The notes under the pieces: model-generated
What the model saw: the letters and a program-made list of their open reading frames with translations, nothing else
Database searches by the model: none
Told to the model about the DNA's origin: nothing
In this document: piece after piece, positions 8,419-16,156 of the stretch
Layout: every line of letters begins with the position of its first letter
How positions within the stretch are numbered: position 1 is the stretch's first letter
Assembly: GCA_014656015.1 (NCBI GenBank)
Contig: BNBP01000011.1
Coordinates: forward strand, 62,001-126,000
Length of the DNA: 64,000 bases
Reading direction: 5' to 3'
From: Streptomyces griseoaurantiacus
GTDB taxonomy: Bacteria; Actinomycetota; Actinomycetes; Streptomycetales; Streptomycetaceae
Program-made: the position numbers and the translations under genes

Positions 8419-9090
8419 TCACCGCGCGGGAGCGGCAGTCGCCCGGCGCGCGAGGACGATCCCCCCGAGCGTGCTCTCCGCCGACGTCAGCGCTCTGTGT
8501 CGCTCGACGGTGAAACCGGATGCGTCGAGCCGGGCGATCACCCGGTCCGGCCGCCGCCGATGGACATGAACCTTCATCGGGTGCCCGCCGTAGCCCTCCG
8601 TCTTCAGCGTCGATCCCTCACCGACATGGAAGCTGAGCAGCAGCGGCGCCCCGGGGCGCAGTACTCGCCGAAAGTGCGCGAGGACCGTGTCCATCTCCTC
8701 GTCGGGTACGTGGATCAGCGAGTACCAGGCGATGAGGCCGGCCACCGAGGCATCGGGGAGGTCGAGTCGGGTCATGGAGCCGAGGTCGAACCGGACACCG
8801 GGGTGATCTCGCCGGGCGACCTCCAGCATGCCGGGCGACAGATCGATCCCGAACGCGTCCAGACCCAGGCCGCACAGGTGGGCGGTGACTCTGCCGGTCC
8901 CGCATCCCACGTCCGCCACGGGGCCTCCGCCCCGCCCGCGCACCAGATCGGCGAACAGCTCCAGAACAGCGCGCTCCTCCGGGTGCTCCGCCAGGAGGTG
9001 GCTGGTCAAGCGCGCGTAGTCGGCGGCCACGGTGTCGTAGGACGTCCGGGTGTCGTCCAGCCAGCCGCCGTTGTCCCGTCCCTGTTCCAC
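8419..9090 (-). CDS. Class I SAM-dependent methyltransferase
   Basis: 223 residues, ATG start. The SAM-binding motif I is VADVGCGTGRVTAHL, followed by an acidic end of beta-2 (FGIDLSP) and motif IV around YSLIHVPDEEM, the pattern of methyltransferase-11/25 domains that methylate small molecules. An N-terminal YDTVAADYARL helix is usual for the family. The substrate is unknown. It is convergent to the WhiB-like gene and divergent from the GNAT gene, with only 66 bases between the two starts. Confidence 0.88.
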   Translation of the reverse strand: MEQGRDNGGWLDDTRTSYDTVAADYARLTSHLLAEHPEERAVLELFADLVRGRGGGPVADVGCGTGRVTAHLCGLGLDAFGIDLSPGMLEVARRDHPGVRFDLGSMTRLDLPDASVAGLIAWYSLIHVPDEEMDTVLAHFRRVLRPGAPLLLSFHVGEGSTLKTEGYGGHPMKVHVHRRRPDRVIARLDASGFTVERHRALTSAESTLGGIVLARRATAAPAR

Positions 9091-9156
9091 GGCCGCACCC
9101 TACTCGGGCCCCGGGGGCTCGGGATCGGTCGTGGCGGCCCCACTGGGCTCCCCCGC

Positions 9157-9918
9157 ATGCCGGGTTCCGAGCTCCGCGTCATCCGTGCCTTCCTGTCCGC
9201 GTTCGCCCGACGCCGGGCCGCGCGTGTCCTCGAACCGCCCGGCGGGCTCGCCGTGTACGACGAGGCATTCCGGCATTCCCGGGCCGACAACCAGGTCGTC
9301 GTCGACGGGGCCGTCGCCCCGGAGGCGCTGCCCGGCCTCGCGGAGGAGGCGCTCGGGCGACCGCCGTACCGGCTGGTCTCCGTGCTCGACGACGACATCG
9401 GGACCGCGTGTGCGGGGCCGCTGGTGCGGGCCGGGTACGCCCGTTCCGTGCGGGCGGTCATGCGGCACGAGGGCCCGGTGCCGCCGGGCCGGTCCGCCGC
9501 CGAGGTGGAACTCGACGCGTTGCGTGTCCCGCTCGCCCGGCGGTGGCGGGGGTTCCTTCCCGGGGCCGACGAGGAGGGCGGGCGCCGGCTCGTCGACCGG
9601 CGGGAGGCGCGTCGGCGCGGGGCGGACGTCGTGCGTTTCCTCTCCGCCTCCACGGCGGACGGGGAGGTCGCCGCGTGGGGAGACCCGTACCTCGACCCGG
9701 CGACCGGTACCGCGCAGATCGAGGACCTGGTCACTTCCGAGGCCCACCTCGGGTGCGCTCACGGGGACGCCGTCCCGACGACGGCGCTGCGCCTGGCCAC
9801 CGACGCGGGGCGCGGTACACGCTTCCTGATCGCCGACGCCTCGGACTGGCCCCGTGGGTGGTACGAGCGCCGGGGCTTCGCCGTGATCGGCCACACCCGC
9901 CGCTTCACGCGCGGCTGA
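9157..9918 (+). CDS. GNAT-family acetyltransferase
   Basis: 253 residues. The C-terminal half has the GNAT layout: a beta-strand segment with VAAWGDPYLDPATGTAQIEDLVTS, the alpha-3 helix region with ALRLATDAGRGTRFLIADASD, and the closing WYERRGFAVIGHTRRF motif. The N-terminal half looks like a degenerate acetyltransferase repeat. The ATG at 9157 has only a weak ribosome site, so translation could begin slightly elsewhere. The substrate is unknown. Confidence 0.8.
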   Translation: MPGSELRVIRAFLSAFARRRAARVLEPPGGLAVYDEAFRHSRADNQVVVDGAVAPEALPGLAEEALGRPPYRLVSVLDDDIGTACAGPLVRAGYARSVRAVMRHEGPVPPGRSAAEVELDALRVPLARRWRGFLPGADEEGGRRLVDRREARRRGADVVRFLSASTADGEVAAWGDPYLDPATGTAQIEDLVTSEAHLGCAHGDAVPTTALRLATDAGRGTRFLIADASDWPRGWYERRGFAVIGHTRRFTRG

Positions 9919-10011
9919 CCGGGCGGGTTCCGCGCCAGTGGAGGTGTCTCGTTCCCGCCCATCGGCCCGATACTGGGTCCGTACCGCACCTGAGACGAGG
10001 ACGACCGAGCG

Positions 10012-11406
10012 ATGGTTTTGCACATCAGTGCCACCAATCCGGAGCATCCGGGTCTGTTGCTGTCCCTGCCCTGGCAGTTGCCCCTGGAGGAGTGGCCCGA
10101 GGACGTGCTGGTGCCGTTGCCGCGGGGGATCTCGCGGCACGTGGTGCGGTACGCGCGGGCCGGGGACGAGGTCGTGGCCGTCAAGGAGCTCGCGGAGCGG
10201 CCCGCGGTGCGGGAGTTCGAGCTGCTGCGGGACCTGGACCGGCTCGGCATCCCGGCCGTGGACGCGCTCGCCGTCGTCACCGGCCGTACGGACGCGGCCG
10301 GCGGGTATCTGGAGCCGGTGCTGATCACCCGGCATCTGCGCGGCTCGATGCCGTACCGCTCGATGTTCGAGACGACGATGCGCCCGGCGACCATGCACCG
10401 GCTGATGGACGCGCTCGCCGTGCTGCTGGTGCGGCTGCATCTGGCGGGGTTCGCGTGGGGAGACTGCTCACTGTCGAACACCCTGTTCCGGCGGGACGCG
10501 GGCGCCTACGCCGCGTATCTGGTGGATGCCGAGACCGGTGAGCTGCAACCGCGGCTGAGCGAGGGGCAGCGCGACTACGACCTCGATCTGGCCAGGGTGA
10601 ACATCAGCGGGGAACTGCTCGACCTGGAGGCCTCCGGGGCGCTGCACCCCTCGGTGGACCCGATCGAGTTCGGCACGGAGATATGCGACCGGTACGCCGG
10701 GCTGTGGCGGGAGCTGACCCGCACCTCGGTGTACCCGGCGGGCAAGTACCACTACATCGACCGGCGCATCCGGCGGCTGAACGACCTCGGCTTCGACGTG
10801 GCCGAGATGCAGATCGAGAGCTCGCCCACCGGTGACACGGTGACGTTCGTGCCGAAGGTCGTCGACGCCGGGCACCACCAGCGGCAGTTGCTGCGGCTGA
10901 CCGGTCTGGACACCGAGGAGAACCAGGCCCGCCGGCTCCTGAACGACCTGGAGTCCTGGATGGCCACCCAGGAGGACCACACCCCCGGGGACCCTCCCCC
11001 AAGCTCTCGGCTCCGCTCGAGCAGGGGGTACCCCCATACGACCCGCCCCGAGGTCCTCGCGCACCGCTGGGTGCGGGACGTGTTCCGGCCCACCGTGCGG
11101 GCGGTGCCGGTGGAACTGCGCGGGGCGATGGACCCGGCCGAGCTGTACCACCAACTGCTGGAGCACCGCTGGTTCCTGTCGGAGCGGGCGCAGCACGACA
11201 TCGGCCTGGACACGGCGGTCGAGGACTACGTCGCCCATGTGCTGCCCCGGGTCCGGGACGCGGTGCCGGACGCCGGGGCGGCAGGACCGGCCGCGGGCGC
11301 CGCCGGGACCCCCGCCGCCCGAGACACCCCCGCCGGCGGAGACACCCCCGCCGCTGGTGACACCGCGGCCGGACGGAGCGCGGCGGCCCCGGCCCGGCCG
11401 GCCTGA
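10012..11406 (+). CDS. DUF4032 kinase-like protein
   Basis: 464 residues. Residues 1-220 look like a lipopolysaccharide-kinase/Kdo-kinase-type fold (DUF4032 N-terminal region): EVVAVKELAERPAVREFELLRDL could supply the lysine and glutamate, LHLAGFAWGDCSLSNTLF is a catalytic-loop-like D/N motif, and AYLVDAETGEL supplies an acidic metal ligand. The C-terminal DUF4032 part carries VLAHRWVRDVFRP. Between them, at about residues 325-342, a Pro/Ser/Arg-rich insert is encoded by a palindromic repeat (10987-11036). The last ~40 residues are Ala/Gly/Thr/Pro repeats. Function and substrate are unknown. Confidence 0.85.
   Translation: MVLHISATNPEHPGLLLSLPWQLPLEEWPEDVLVPLPRGISRHVVRYARAGDEVVAVKELAERPAVREFELLRDLDRLGIPAVDALAVVTGRTDAAGGYLEPVLITRHLRGSMPYRSMFETTMRPATMHRLMDALAVLLVRLHLAGFAWGDCSLSNTLFRRDAGAYAAYLVDAETGELQPRLSEGQRDYDLDLARVNISGELLDLEASGALHPSVDPIEFGTEICDRYAGLWRELTRTSVYPAGKYHYIDRRIRRLNDLGFDVAEMQIESSPTGDTVTFVPKVVDAGHHQRQLLRLTGLDTEENQARRLLNDLESWMATQEDHTPGDPPPSSRLRSSRGYPHTTRPEVLAHRWVRDVFRPTVRAVPVELRGAMDPAELYHQLLEHRWFLSERAQHDIGLDTAVEDYVAHVLPRVRDAVPDAGAAGPAAGAAGTPAARDTPAGGDTPAAGDTAAGRSAAAPARPA
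10987..11036. repeat. Short palindromic repeat inserted in frame in the DUF4032 gene
   Basis: The core arms CCCCCAAGCTC and GAGCAGGGGG pair around a 12-base loop, with further G/C runs flanking them. The translation (PGDPPPSSRLRSSRGYPH) is low-complexity and unlike the flanking protein. Very similar elements are familiar as dispersed intergenic repeats in Streptomyces genomes (recalled, not searched). Confidence 0.7.
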
Positions 11407-11425
11407 GGCCCGCCCCCGCTCAGGC
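11401..11425. terminator. Hairpin spanning the convergent ends of the DUF4032 and usp genes
   Basis: GCCTGAG (11401-11407) pairs with CTCAGGC (11419-11425) across an 11-base loop. It overlaps the stop codons of both convergent genes, which are only 13 bases apart. A competing CCCGCC/GGCGGG pairing is possible. A bidirectional terminator is likely, but there is no U tract. Confidence 0.45.
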
Positions 11426-12292
11426 GGGCGGGACGACCGCCACCGGGCAGGGCGCGTGGGCGATCAGCGCGTGGGCGACCGAGCCGACGCGCGGCCCGAC
11501 GGCCAGCCGGCTGGCGCGCCGGCCGACCACCATGAGCTGCGCCCGGTCGGCGACCGACAGCAGCACCTGGCCCGCGCTGCCGATCTCCACGTGCTCGGTC
11601 ACCGGCACGTCGGGGAACCGTTCGCGCCACGGCCGCAGTGCCTCCTCCAGCGCCTTGCGCTCGAAGGGCTCCATCCCGCCGGCCTCGTCGAGGAGCTGCA
11701 TGGAGCCGGGGCTGTAGGCGAAGACCGGCGGCAGGCTCCAGGCGCGTACGACCCGCACGCCCGCGCCCCGGGCGGCGGCCGCCTCGAACGCGAACCGCAG
11801 GCTCGCGGCGCTGTCCTCGGGGCCGCCCTGCTGGCCCACGACGACCTCGCGGCCCGCCGCCTCCTGCGCGGGCCGGTCCTTTGAGCGGACCAGCACCACG
11901 GGGCGCGCGGCCTCGCCGAGCACCTGCTGGCCGATGGAGCCGAGCAGGAAGCCGAGGACGGCGCCGTGCCCGCGGGTGCCCAGCGCCAGCAGTTCGGACC
12001 GGGCGGCCTCGGCGACCAGCGCGTCGACCGCTCCGCCCTCCACCACCTCGGCGGTGACGTCGAGCCCGGGGTGCTCCCCGGTCACGGCCCGCTCGACCTC
12101 GGAGACCACCGCGCCGGCGCCCTTGGCCTGGGCCTGCTGGTCGTCGGCGGCGACGAAGTCGTACGTCTCCCAGCGCCATACGTGCACGATCCGCAGCGGC
12201 AGTCCGCGCCGGACGGCCTCGCGTGCCGCCCAGCGGGCCGCGGCCGTGCTCTCGGGCGATCCGTCCACTCCCACGGTGATCGGGCGGGTCAT
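11420..12292 (-). CDS. Tandem-domain universal stress protein
   Basis: 290 residues with two UspA domains (about 1-140 and 150-290). Each begins with a VGVDGS-like or VVGQQGG strand and ends with an ATP-binding glycine motif: GTRGHGAVLGFLLGSIGQQV in the first and GRRASRLAVGPRVGSVAHAL in the second. The first matches the GxxGxxxxxxGS nucleotide-binding consensus well; the second is less canonical. Two-domain Usp proteins are typical members of DosR/DevR-like dormancy regulons in actinobacteria. The gene is divergent from the receiver-reductase fusion gene, and four 11-base tandem repeats lie in the shared upstream region. Confidence 0.92.
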   Translation of the reverse strand: MTRPITVGVDGSPESTAAARWAAREAVRRGLPLRIVHVWRWETYDFVAADDQQAQAKGAGAVVSEVERAVTGEHPGLDVTAEVVEGGAVDALVAEAARSELLALGTRGHGAVLGFLLGSIGQQVLGEAARPVVLVRSKDRPAQEAAGREVVVGQQGGPEDSAASLRFAFEAAAARGAGVRVVRAWSLPPVFAYSPGSMQLLDEAGGMEPFERKALEEALRPWRERFPDVPVTEHVEIGSAGQVLLSVADRAQLMVVGRRASRLAVGPRVGSVAHALIAHAPCPVAVVPPA

Positions 12293-12333
12293 ACGGCTGC
12301 CTCCCTGGGCCGCCGGCCTCGGCCGGCATCTGC

Positions 12334-12377
12334 TGTTGCTCGACTGCTGCTGAACTGCTGCTCGACTGCTGCTGGAC
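12334..12377. repeat. Four 11-base tandem repeats upstream of usp
   Basis: Units TGTTGCTCGAC, TGCTGCTGAAC, TGCTGCTCGAC and TGCTGCTGGAC follow each other without gaps, 42-85 bases upstream of the usp start and about 170 bases upstream of the divergent gene. The 11-base period equals about one helical turn, so all copies face the same side of the DNA. Confidence 0.75.
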
Positions 12378-12494
12378 GCGTCACCGGCCGATCCCGGCCG
12401 GCGCCCGCGCGGCCCGGCGGGAAACACCGGCCCCGGACGTCACGCTACCGGGGCCCTGCCCCCGCTGCCCGAGGCGAAACGGCCCCGTCGAACA

Positions 12495-12500
12495 TACGAT
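12495..12500 (+). promoter_or_regulatory. Candidate -10 element for the receiver-reductase operon
   Basis: TACGAT fits the Streptomyces -10 consensus and lies 44 bases before the ATG at 12544. No good -35 hexamer is visible at the usual distance, so an activator or another sigma factor may be needed. Confidence 0.35.
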
Positions 12501-12543
12501 GGTCCCTGGGCCGGCACCCGACCGGCCCGGGGTGGGAGAGGCG

Positions 12544-14220
12544 ATGGCACAGCCCGCAGCGCCGGCGCGGACCGTGATCCTTACCGTGGACGACGATCCG
12601 GGAGTCTCCCGCGCCGTCGCCCGGGACCTGCGGCGCCGCTACGGCGAATCGCACCGCGTGGTGCGCGCGGAGGACGGCGAGACGGCCCTGGACGCGCTGC
12701 GCGAGCTGAAGCTGCGCGGCGACCAGGTCGCGGTGATCCTCGCCGACTACCGGATGCCGCGGATGAACGGCATCGAGTTCCTGGAACGCGCGATGGACAT
12801 CCACCCGGCGGCGCGGCGGGTGCTGCTGACCGCGTACGCGGACACCAACGCCGCCATCGACGCGATCAACGTGATCGACCTGGACCACTACCTGCTCAAG
12901 CCGTGGGACCCGCCCGAGGAGAAGCTGTACCCGGTCCTGGACGATCTGCTCGCCGCCTGGCGGGCCAGTGACCACCGGCCCGTGCCGGTGACGAAGGTGG
13001 TGGGCCACCGCTGGTCGGCGCGGTCCTCGGAGGTCCGGGAGTTCCTGGCCCGCAACCAGGTGCCCTACCGCTGGTACTCGGTGGACGAGCCGGAGGGCGG
13101 CCGGCTGCTGGAGGCGGCCGGGCAGGACGGGCGGCGGCTGCCCCTGGTGGTCACCCCGGAGGGCACCCCGCTGGTGGAGCCCGGGGACGCGGAGCTGGCC
13201 GGTCAGGTGGGCCTGGCGACGACGCCGACGGAGGAGTTCTACGACCTGGTCGTCATCGGCGGCGGCCCCGCCGGGCTCGGCGCCGCGGTGTACGGGGCCT
13301 CGGAGGGGCTGCGCACGCTGCTGGTGGAGCGGCAGGCCACCGGCGGCCAGGCCGGGCAGAGCTCCCGCATCGAGAACTACCTGGGCTTCCCCGACGGCGT
13401 GTCCGGCGCGCAGCTCACCGGGCGGGCCCGCCGGCAGGCGGCCAGGTTCGGCGCGGAGATCCTCACCGCCCGCGAGGTGGCGGGCCTGGAGGTCAACGGC
13501 GCCGCGCGCACCGTGCGGTTCTCCGACGGTTCGGCGGTCGCCGCGCACAGCGTGATCCTGGCGACGGGTGTGTCCTACCGGCAGCTCGACGCGCCGGGGC
13601 TCGCGGAACTGACCGGGTGCGGGGTGTTCTACGGCTCCGCGCTCACCCAGGCGCCGTCCTGCGCGAACCAGGACGTCTACGTCGTCGGCGGGGCCAATTC
13701 CGCCGGGCAGGCGGCGATGTACCTGGCCCGCAACTGCCGTTCGGTGACGCTGCTGGTGCGGGGCGAGTCGCTGACCGCGTCGATGTCGCACTACCTGATC
13801 CAGCAGATCGAGGCGACGCCGAACATCTCGGTGCGCACCCGCACGGTCGTGGAGGCGGCGCACGGCAGTGACCAGCTGGACAAGCTGTCGCTGCGCCACG
13901 TGGACTCGGGCGAGGACGAACTCGTGGACGCGCAGTGGCTGTTCGTGTTCATCGGCGCGGCCCCGCTGACCGGCTGGCTGGACGGCACGGTGCTGCGCGA
14001 CCCGCACGGGTTCATCCTGGCCGGCCCCGACATGACCAGCGACGGCTCCCCGCCGCCCGGCTGGGAGCCGGTCCGGCCGCCGTACCACCTGGAGACGAGC
14101 GTGCCGGGCGTGTTCGTGGCGGGTGACGCGCGCGCCGCCTCGGCCAAGCGGGTCGCCTCCGCCGTGGGCGAGGGCGCGATGGCGGTCATGCTCGTCCACC
14201 GCTATCTGGAGCAGTCGTGA
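12544..14220 (+). CDS. Receiver domain fused to glutaredoxin-like and thioredoxin-reductase-like domains
   Basis: 558 residues; ATG at 12544 chosen for its GGGAGAGG ribosome site over one 15 codons upstream. Residues 8-135 form a complete receiver: D16-D18, phosphoacceptor D68 (LADYRMP), T96 and K119. Residues 150-225 resemble a glutaredoxin fold, but the CPxC site reads SARS. Residues 232-556 form a thioredoxin-reductase-like FAD/NAD(P)H module (GGGPAGLGAA, GGANSAGQAA, VFVAGDARA). The redox CxxC is missing: the corresponding stretch is GSALTQAPSCANQD, with a single Cys373. NCBI-style names for such proteins call them fused response regulator/thioredoxin-disulfide reductase. The lost thiols argue against ordinary disulfide reduction. 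It starts a run of four same-strand genes. Confidence 0.9.
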   Translation: MAQPAAPARTVILTVDDDPGVSRAVARDLRRRYGESHRVVRAEDGETALDALRELKLRGDQVAVILADYRMPRMNGIEFLERAMDIHPAARRVLLTAYADTNAAIDAINVIDLDHYLLKPWDPPEEKLYPVLDDLLAAWRASDHRPVPVTKVVGHRWSARSSEVREFLARNQVPYRWYSVDEPEGGRLLEAAGQDGRRLPLVVTPEGTPLVEPGDAELAGQVGLATTPTEEFYDLVVIGGGPAGLGAAVYGASEGLRTLLVERQATGGQAGQSSRIENYLGFPDGVSGAQLTGRARRQAARFGAEILTAREVAGLEVNGAARTVRFSDGSAVAAHSVILATGVSYRQLDAPGLAELTGCGVFYGSALTQAPSCANQDVYVVGGANSAGQAAMYLARNCRSVTLLVRGESLTASMSHYLIQQIEATPNISVRTRTVVEAAHGSDQLDKLSLRHVDSGEDELVDAQWLFVFIGAAPLTGWLDGTVLRDPHGFILAGPDMTSDGSPPPGWEPVRPPYHLETSVPGVFVAGDARAASAKRVASAVGEGAMAVMLVHRYLEQS

Positions 14221-14251
14221 GTCCCCGGGACGCCGGGCGGAGGGAGCGGTC

Positions 14252-15715
14252 GTGAGCGGACAGCCGGAGCCGTGCGACTGGACGGAGCTGAGCTCGCTCT
14301 TCCTGTTCGAGAAGCTCACCGAGGAGCAGCTCACCCGGCTGTGCCGGGAGGGACGCGTGGAGCGGTTCGAGCCGGGCCCGGTGTACACCGAGGGCGACCC
14401 GGCGACCTGCTTCTACGTGCTCCTCGAGGGCACGGTGGTGCTCTCCCGCCGGGTCGGCGCGGACGACGTGGAGACCAACCGGACCTCGCAGCGCGGGGTG
14501 TACGCGGGCGCCTTCCAGGCGTACCTGGGCGACCGGGCACGGGCGGCCCGCTACAACGGCTCGCTGCGGGTCACCGAGCCCTCGCGCTTCTTCGTCCTGC
14601 CCGCGGACACGTTCGCCGAGGTGATGCGGGACTGGTTCCCGATGGCGGTGCACCTGCTGGAGGGGCTGTTCTTCGGGCAGGAGAACAGCCGGCAGATCAT
14701 CAACCAGCGGGAGCGGCTGCTGGCGCTCGGCTCGCTGTCGGCGGGGCTGACGCACGAGCTGAACAACCCGGCGGCCGCCGCGGTGCGGGCCACCTCCGCG
14801 CTGCGCGAGCGGGTCGCCGGGATGCGGCACAAGCTGGGCGCGATCACCGCGGGGCGGTACTCGCGGGAGACCCTGGTGACGCTGGTCGACATCCAGGAGC
14901 GCACGGCCGAGCAGGTCGCCAAGGCCTCCCCGCTCTCCCCGCTGGAGGCCTCCGACCGGGAGGACGCGCTGTCCGACTGGCTGGACGAACACGGCATCGA
15001 CGACGGCTGGCGGCTGGCCCCGGTGTTCGTGCAGGCGGGCCTGGACACCGACTGGCTGGACCAGGTGGCGGCGCTCGTCGACGAGGAGACCCTCGAGGGC
15101 GCGATCCGCTGGCTGAACTACACGGTCGAGACCGAGCTGCTGATGAACGAGATCGAGGACTCCACGACCCGGGTCTCCACCCTCGTCAACGCGGCCCGGC
15201 AGTACTCCCAGCTCGACCGGGCCCCGTTCCGCTCCGTCGACGTGCACGAGCTGCTGGACAGCACCCTGCTGATGCTGTCGAACAAGTTCGGCGAGGGGAT
15301 CTCCCTGGTCAAGGAGTACGACCGCACGGTCCCGGAGGTCCCCGCCTACCCGGGCGAGCTGAACCAGGTGTGGACCAACCTGGTCGACAACGCGGTCGCG
15401 GCGATGGCCGCCACCGGCGGCACGCTGACCGTGCGGACGGCGCGGGACCACGACCGGGTGCTGGTGGAGTTCCGGGACACCGGTCCGGGCGTGCCGGCCG
15501 AGATCCGCGAGCGCATCTTCGAACCGTTCTTCACCACCAAACCGGTCGGCGAGGGCACCGGGCTCGGCCTGGACATCTCCTGGCGCATCGTGGTCCGCAA
15601 GCACCACGGCAGCCTGGACGTCGAGTCGGTCCCCGGGGACACCCGGTTCCAGGTCCGGCTGCCCCTGACCGCACCGGACTCCCAGGACCAGGAAGCGCAG
15701 GAGGAGGCGTCATGA
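14252..15715 (+). CDS. Sensor histidine kinase with cyclic-nucleotide-binding-like domain
   Basis: 487 residues, GTG start with GGAGGGAGCG before it, 31 bases after the receiver-reductase gene. An N-terminal Crp-like cNMP-binding fold (about 15-125; VYTEGDPATCFYVLLEGTVVLSRR) precedes a HisKA-type H-box with H168 (LGSLSAGLTHELNNPAAAA), a long helical insert, and a HATPase_c domain with N-box (NLVDNAVAAM), G1 (DTGPGVP), F-box (FEPFFTTKP) and G2 (GTGLGLDIS). No membrane segment, so it is cytosolic. The receiver in the preceding gene is the obvious phosphotransfer partner. Confidence 0.9.
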   Translation: MSGQPEPCDWTELSSLFLFEKLTEEQLTRLCREGRVERFEPGPVYTEGDPATCFYVLLEGTVVLSRRVGADDVETNRTSQRGVYAGAFQAYLGDRARAARYNGSLRVTEPSRFFVLPADTFAEVMRDWFPMAVHLLEGLFFGQENSRQIINQRERLLALGSLSAGLTHELNNPAAAAVRATSALRERVAGMRHKLGAITAGRYSRETLVTLVDIQERTAEQVAKASPLSPLEASDREDALSDWLDEHGIDDGWRLAPVFVQAGLDTDWLDQVAALVDEETLEGAIRWLNYTVETELLMNEIEDSTTRVSTLVNAARQYSQLDRAPFRSVDVHELLDSTLLMLSNKFGEGISLVKEYDRTVPEVPAYPGELNQVWTNLVDNAVAAMAATGGTLTVRTARDHDRVLVEFRDTGPGVPAEIRERIFEPFFTTKPVGEGTGLGLDISWRIVVRKHHGSLDVESVPGDTRFQVRLPLTAPDSQDQEAQEEAS

Positions 15716-16074
15716 CCACGTCCGACAGTGACATGAGCGGAATCGACCCGGGTGTGCCGCCGAGCGGCGAGGGCTGTGTGGAGTGCGAGGAGGCCGGCGG
15801 GTGGTGGTTCCATCTGCGGCGCTGCGCCCAGTGCGGGCACGTCGGCTGCTGCGACTCCTCCCCCGCCCGGCACGCCACCGCGCACTACCGCGCCACCGGC
15901 CACCCGGTGATCACCAGCTACGAGCCCGGCGAGGAGTGGTTCTGGAACTACGCCACCGAGGAGCTGCGGAAGTCCGGCCCCGCCCTGGCGCCGCCCGGGA
16001 GCCATCCCGCGCAGCAGCCGACCCCGGGCCCGGCCGGCCGCGTCCCGGCCGACTGGCAGGACACCCTGGCCTGA
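15712..16074 (+). CDS. UBP-type zinc-finger protein
   Basis: 120 residues, overlapping the kinase gene by the ATGA tetranucleotide. It carries the compact zf-UBP pattern: C22-x2-C25, C38-x2-C41, C46/C47, then H54, H58 and H64 in PARHATAHYRATGHPV. In eukaryotes this finger binds the ubiquitin C-terminus. Bacterial versions are short stand-alone proteins of unknown role, recurrently next to redox oxidoreductases and kinases, as here. The C-terminal ~35 residues are Pro-rich and probably disordered. Confidence 0.88.
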   Translation: MTTSDSDMSGIDPGVPPSGEGCVECEEAGGWWFHLRRCAQCGHVGCCDSSPARHATAHYRATGHPVITSYEPGEEWFWNYATEELRKSGPALAPPGSHPAQQPTPGPAGRVPADWQDTLA

Positions 16075-16124
16075 CCCCGACGCGAGGCGCGGGCGCCCGC
16101 GGGGGAGCTACGACCTGCGCCGTT

Positions 16125-16145
16125 TTCCCCGGCCCCGGCGGGGAA
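16125..16145. other. Hairpin just upstream of the F420 oxidoreductase gene
   Basis: TTCCCCG (16125-16131) pairs with CGGGGAA (16139-16145) over a 7-base loop. It lies 11 bases before the ATG of the LLM gene, where a ribosome site would be expected and is not seen. It could terminate upstream transcription or mask initiation. Confidence 0.4.
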
Positions 16146-16156
16146 CCCGCCGCGCC

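Noticed and set aside
12544..14220. Reading the fusion as a working thioredoxin reductase
   Set aside because: The redox CxxC and the glutaredoxin CPxC are both absent, so the standard reaction cannot be assumed.
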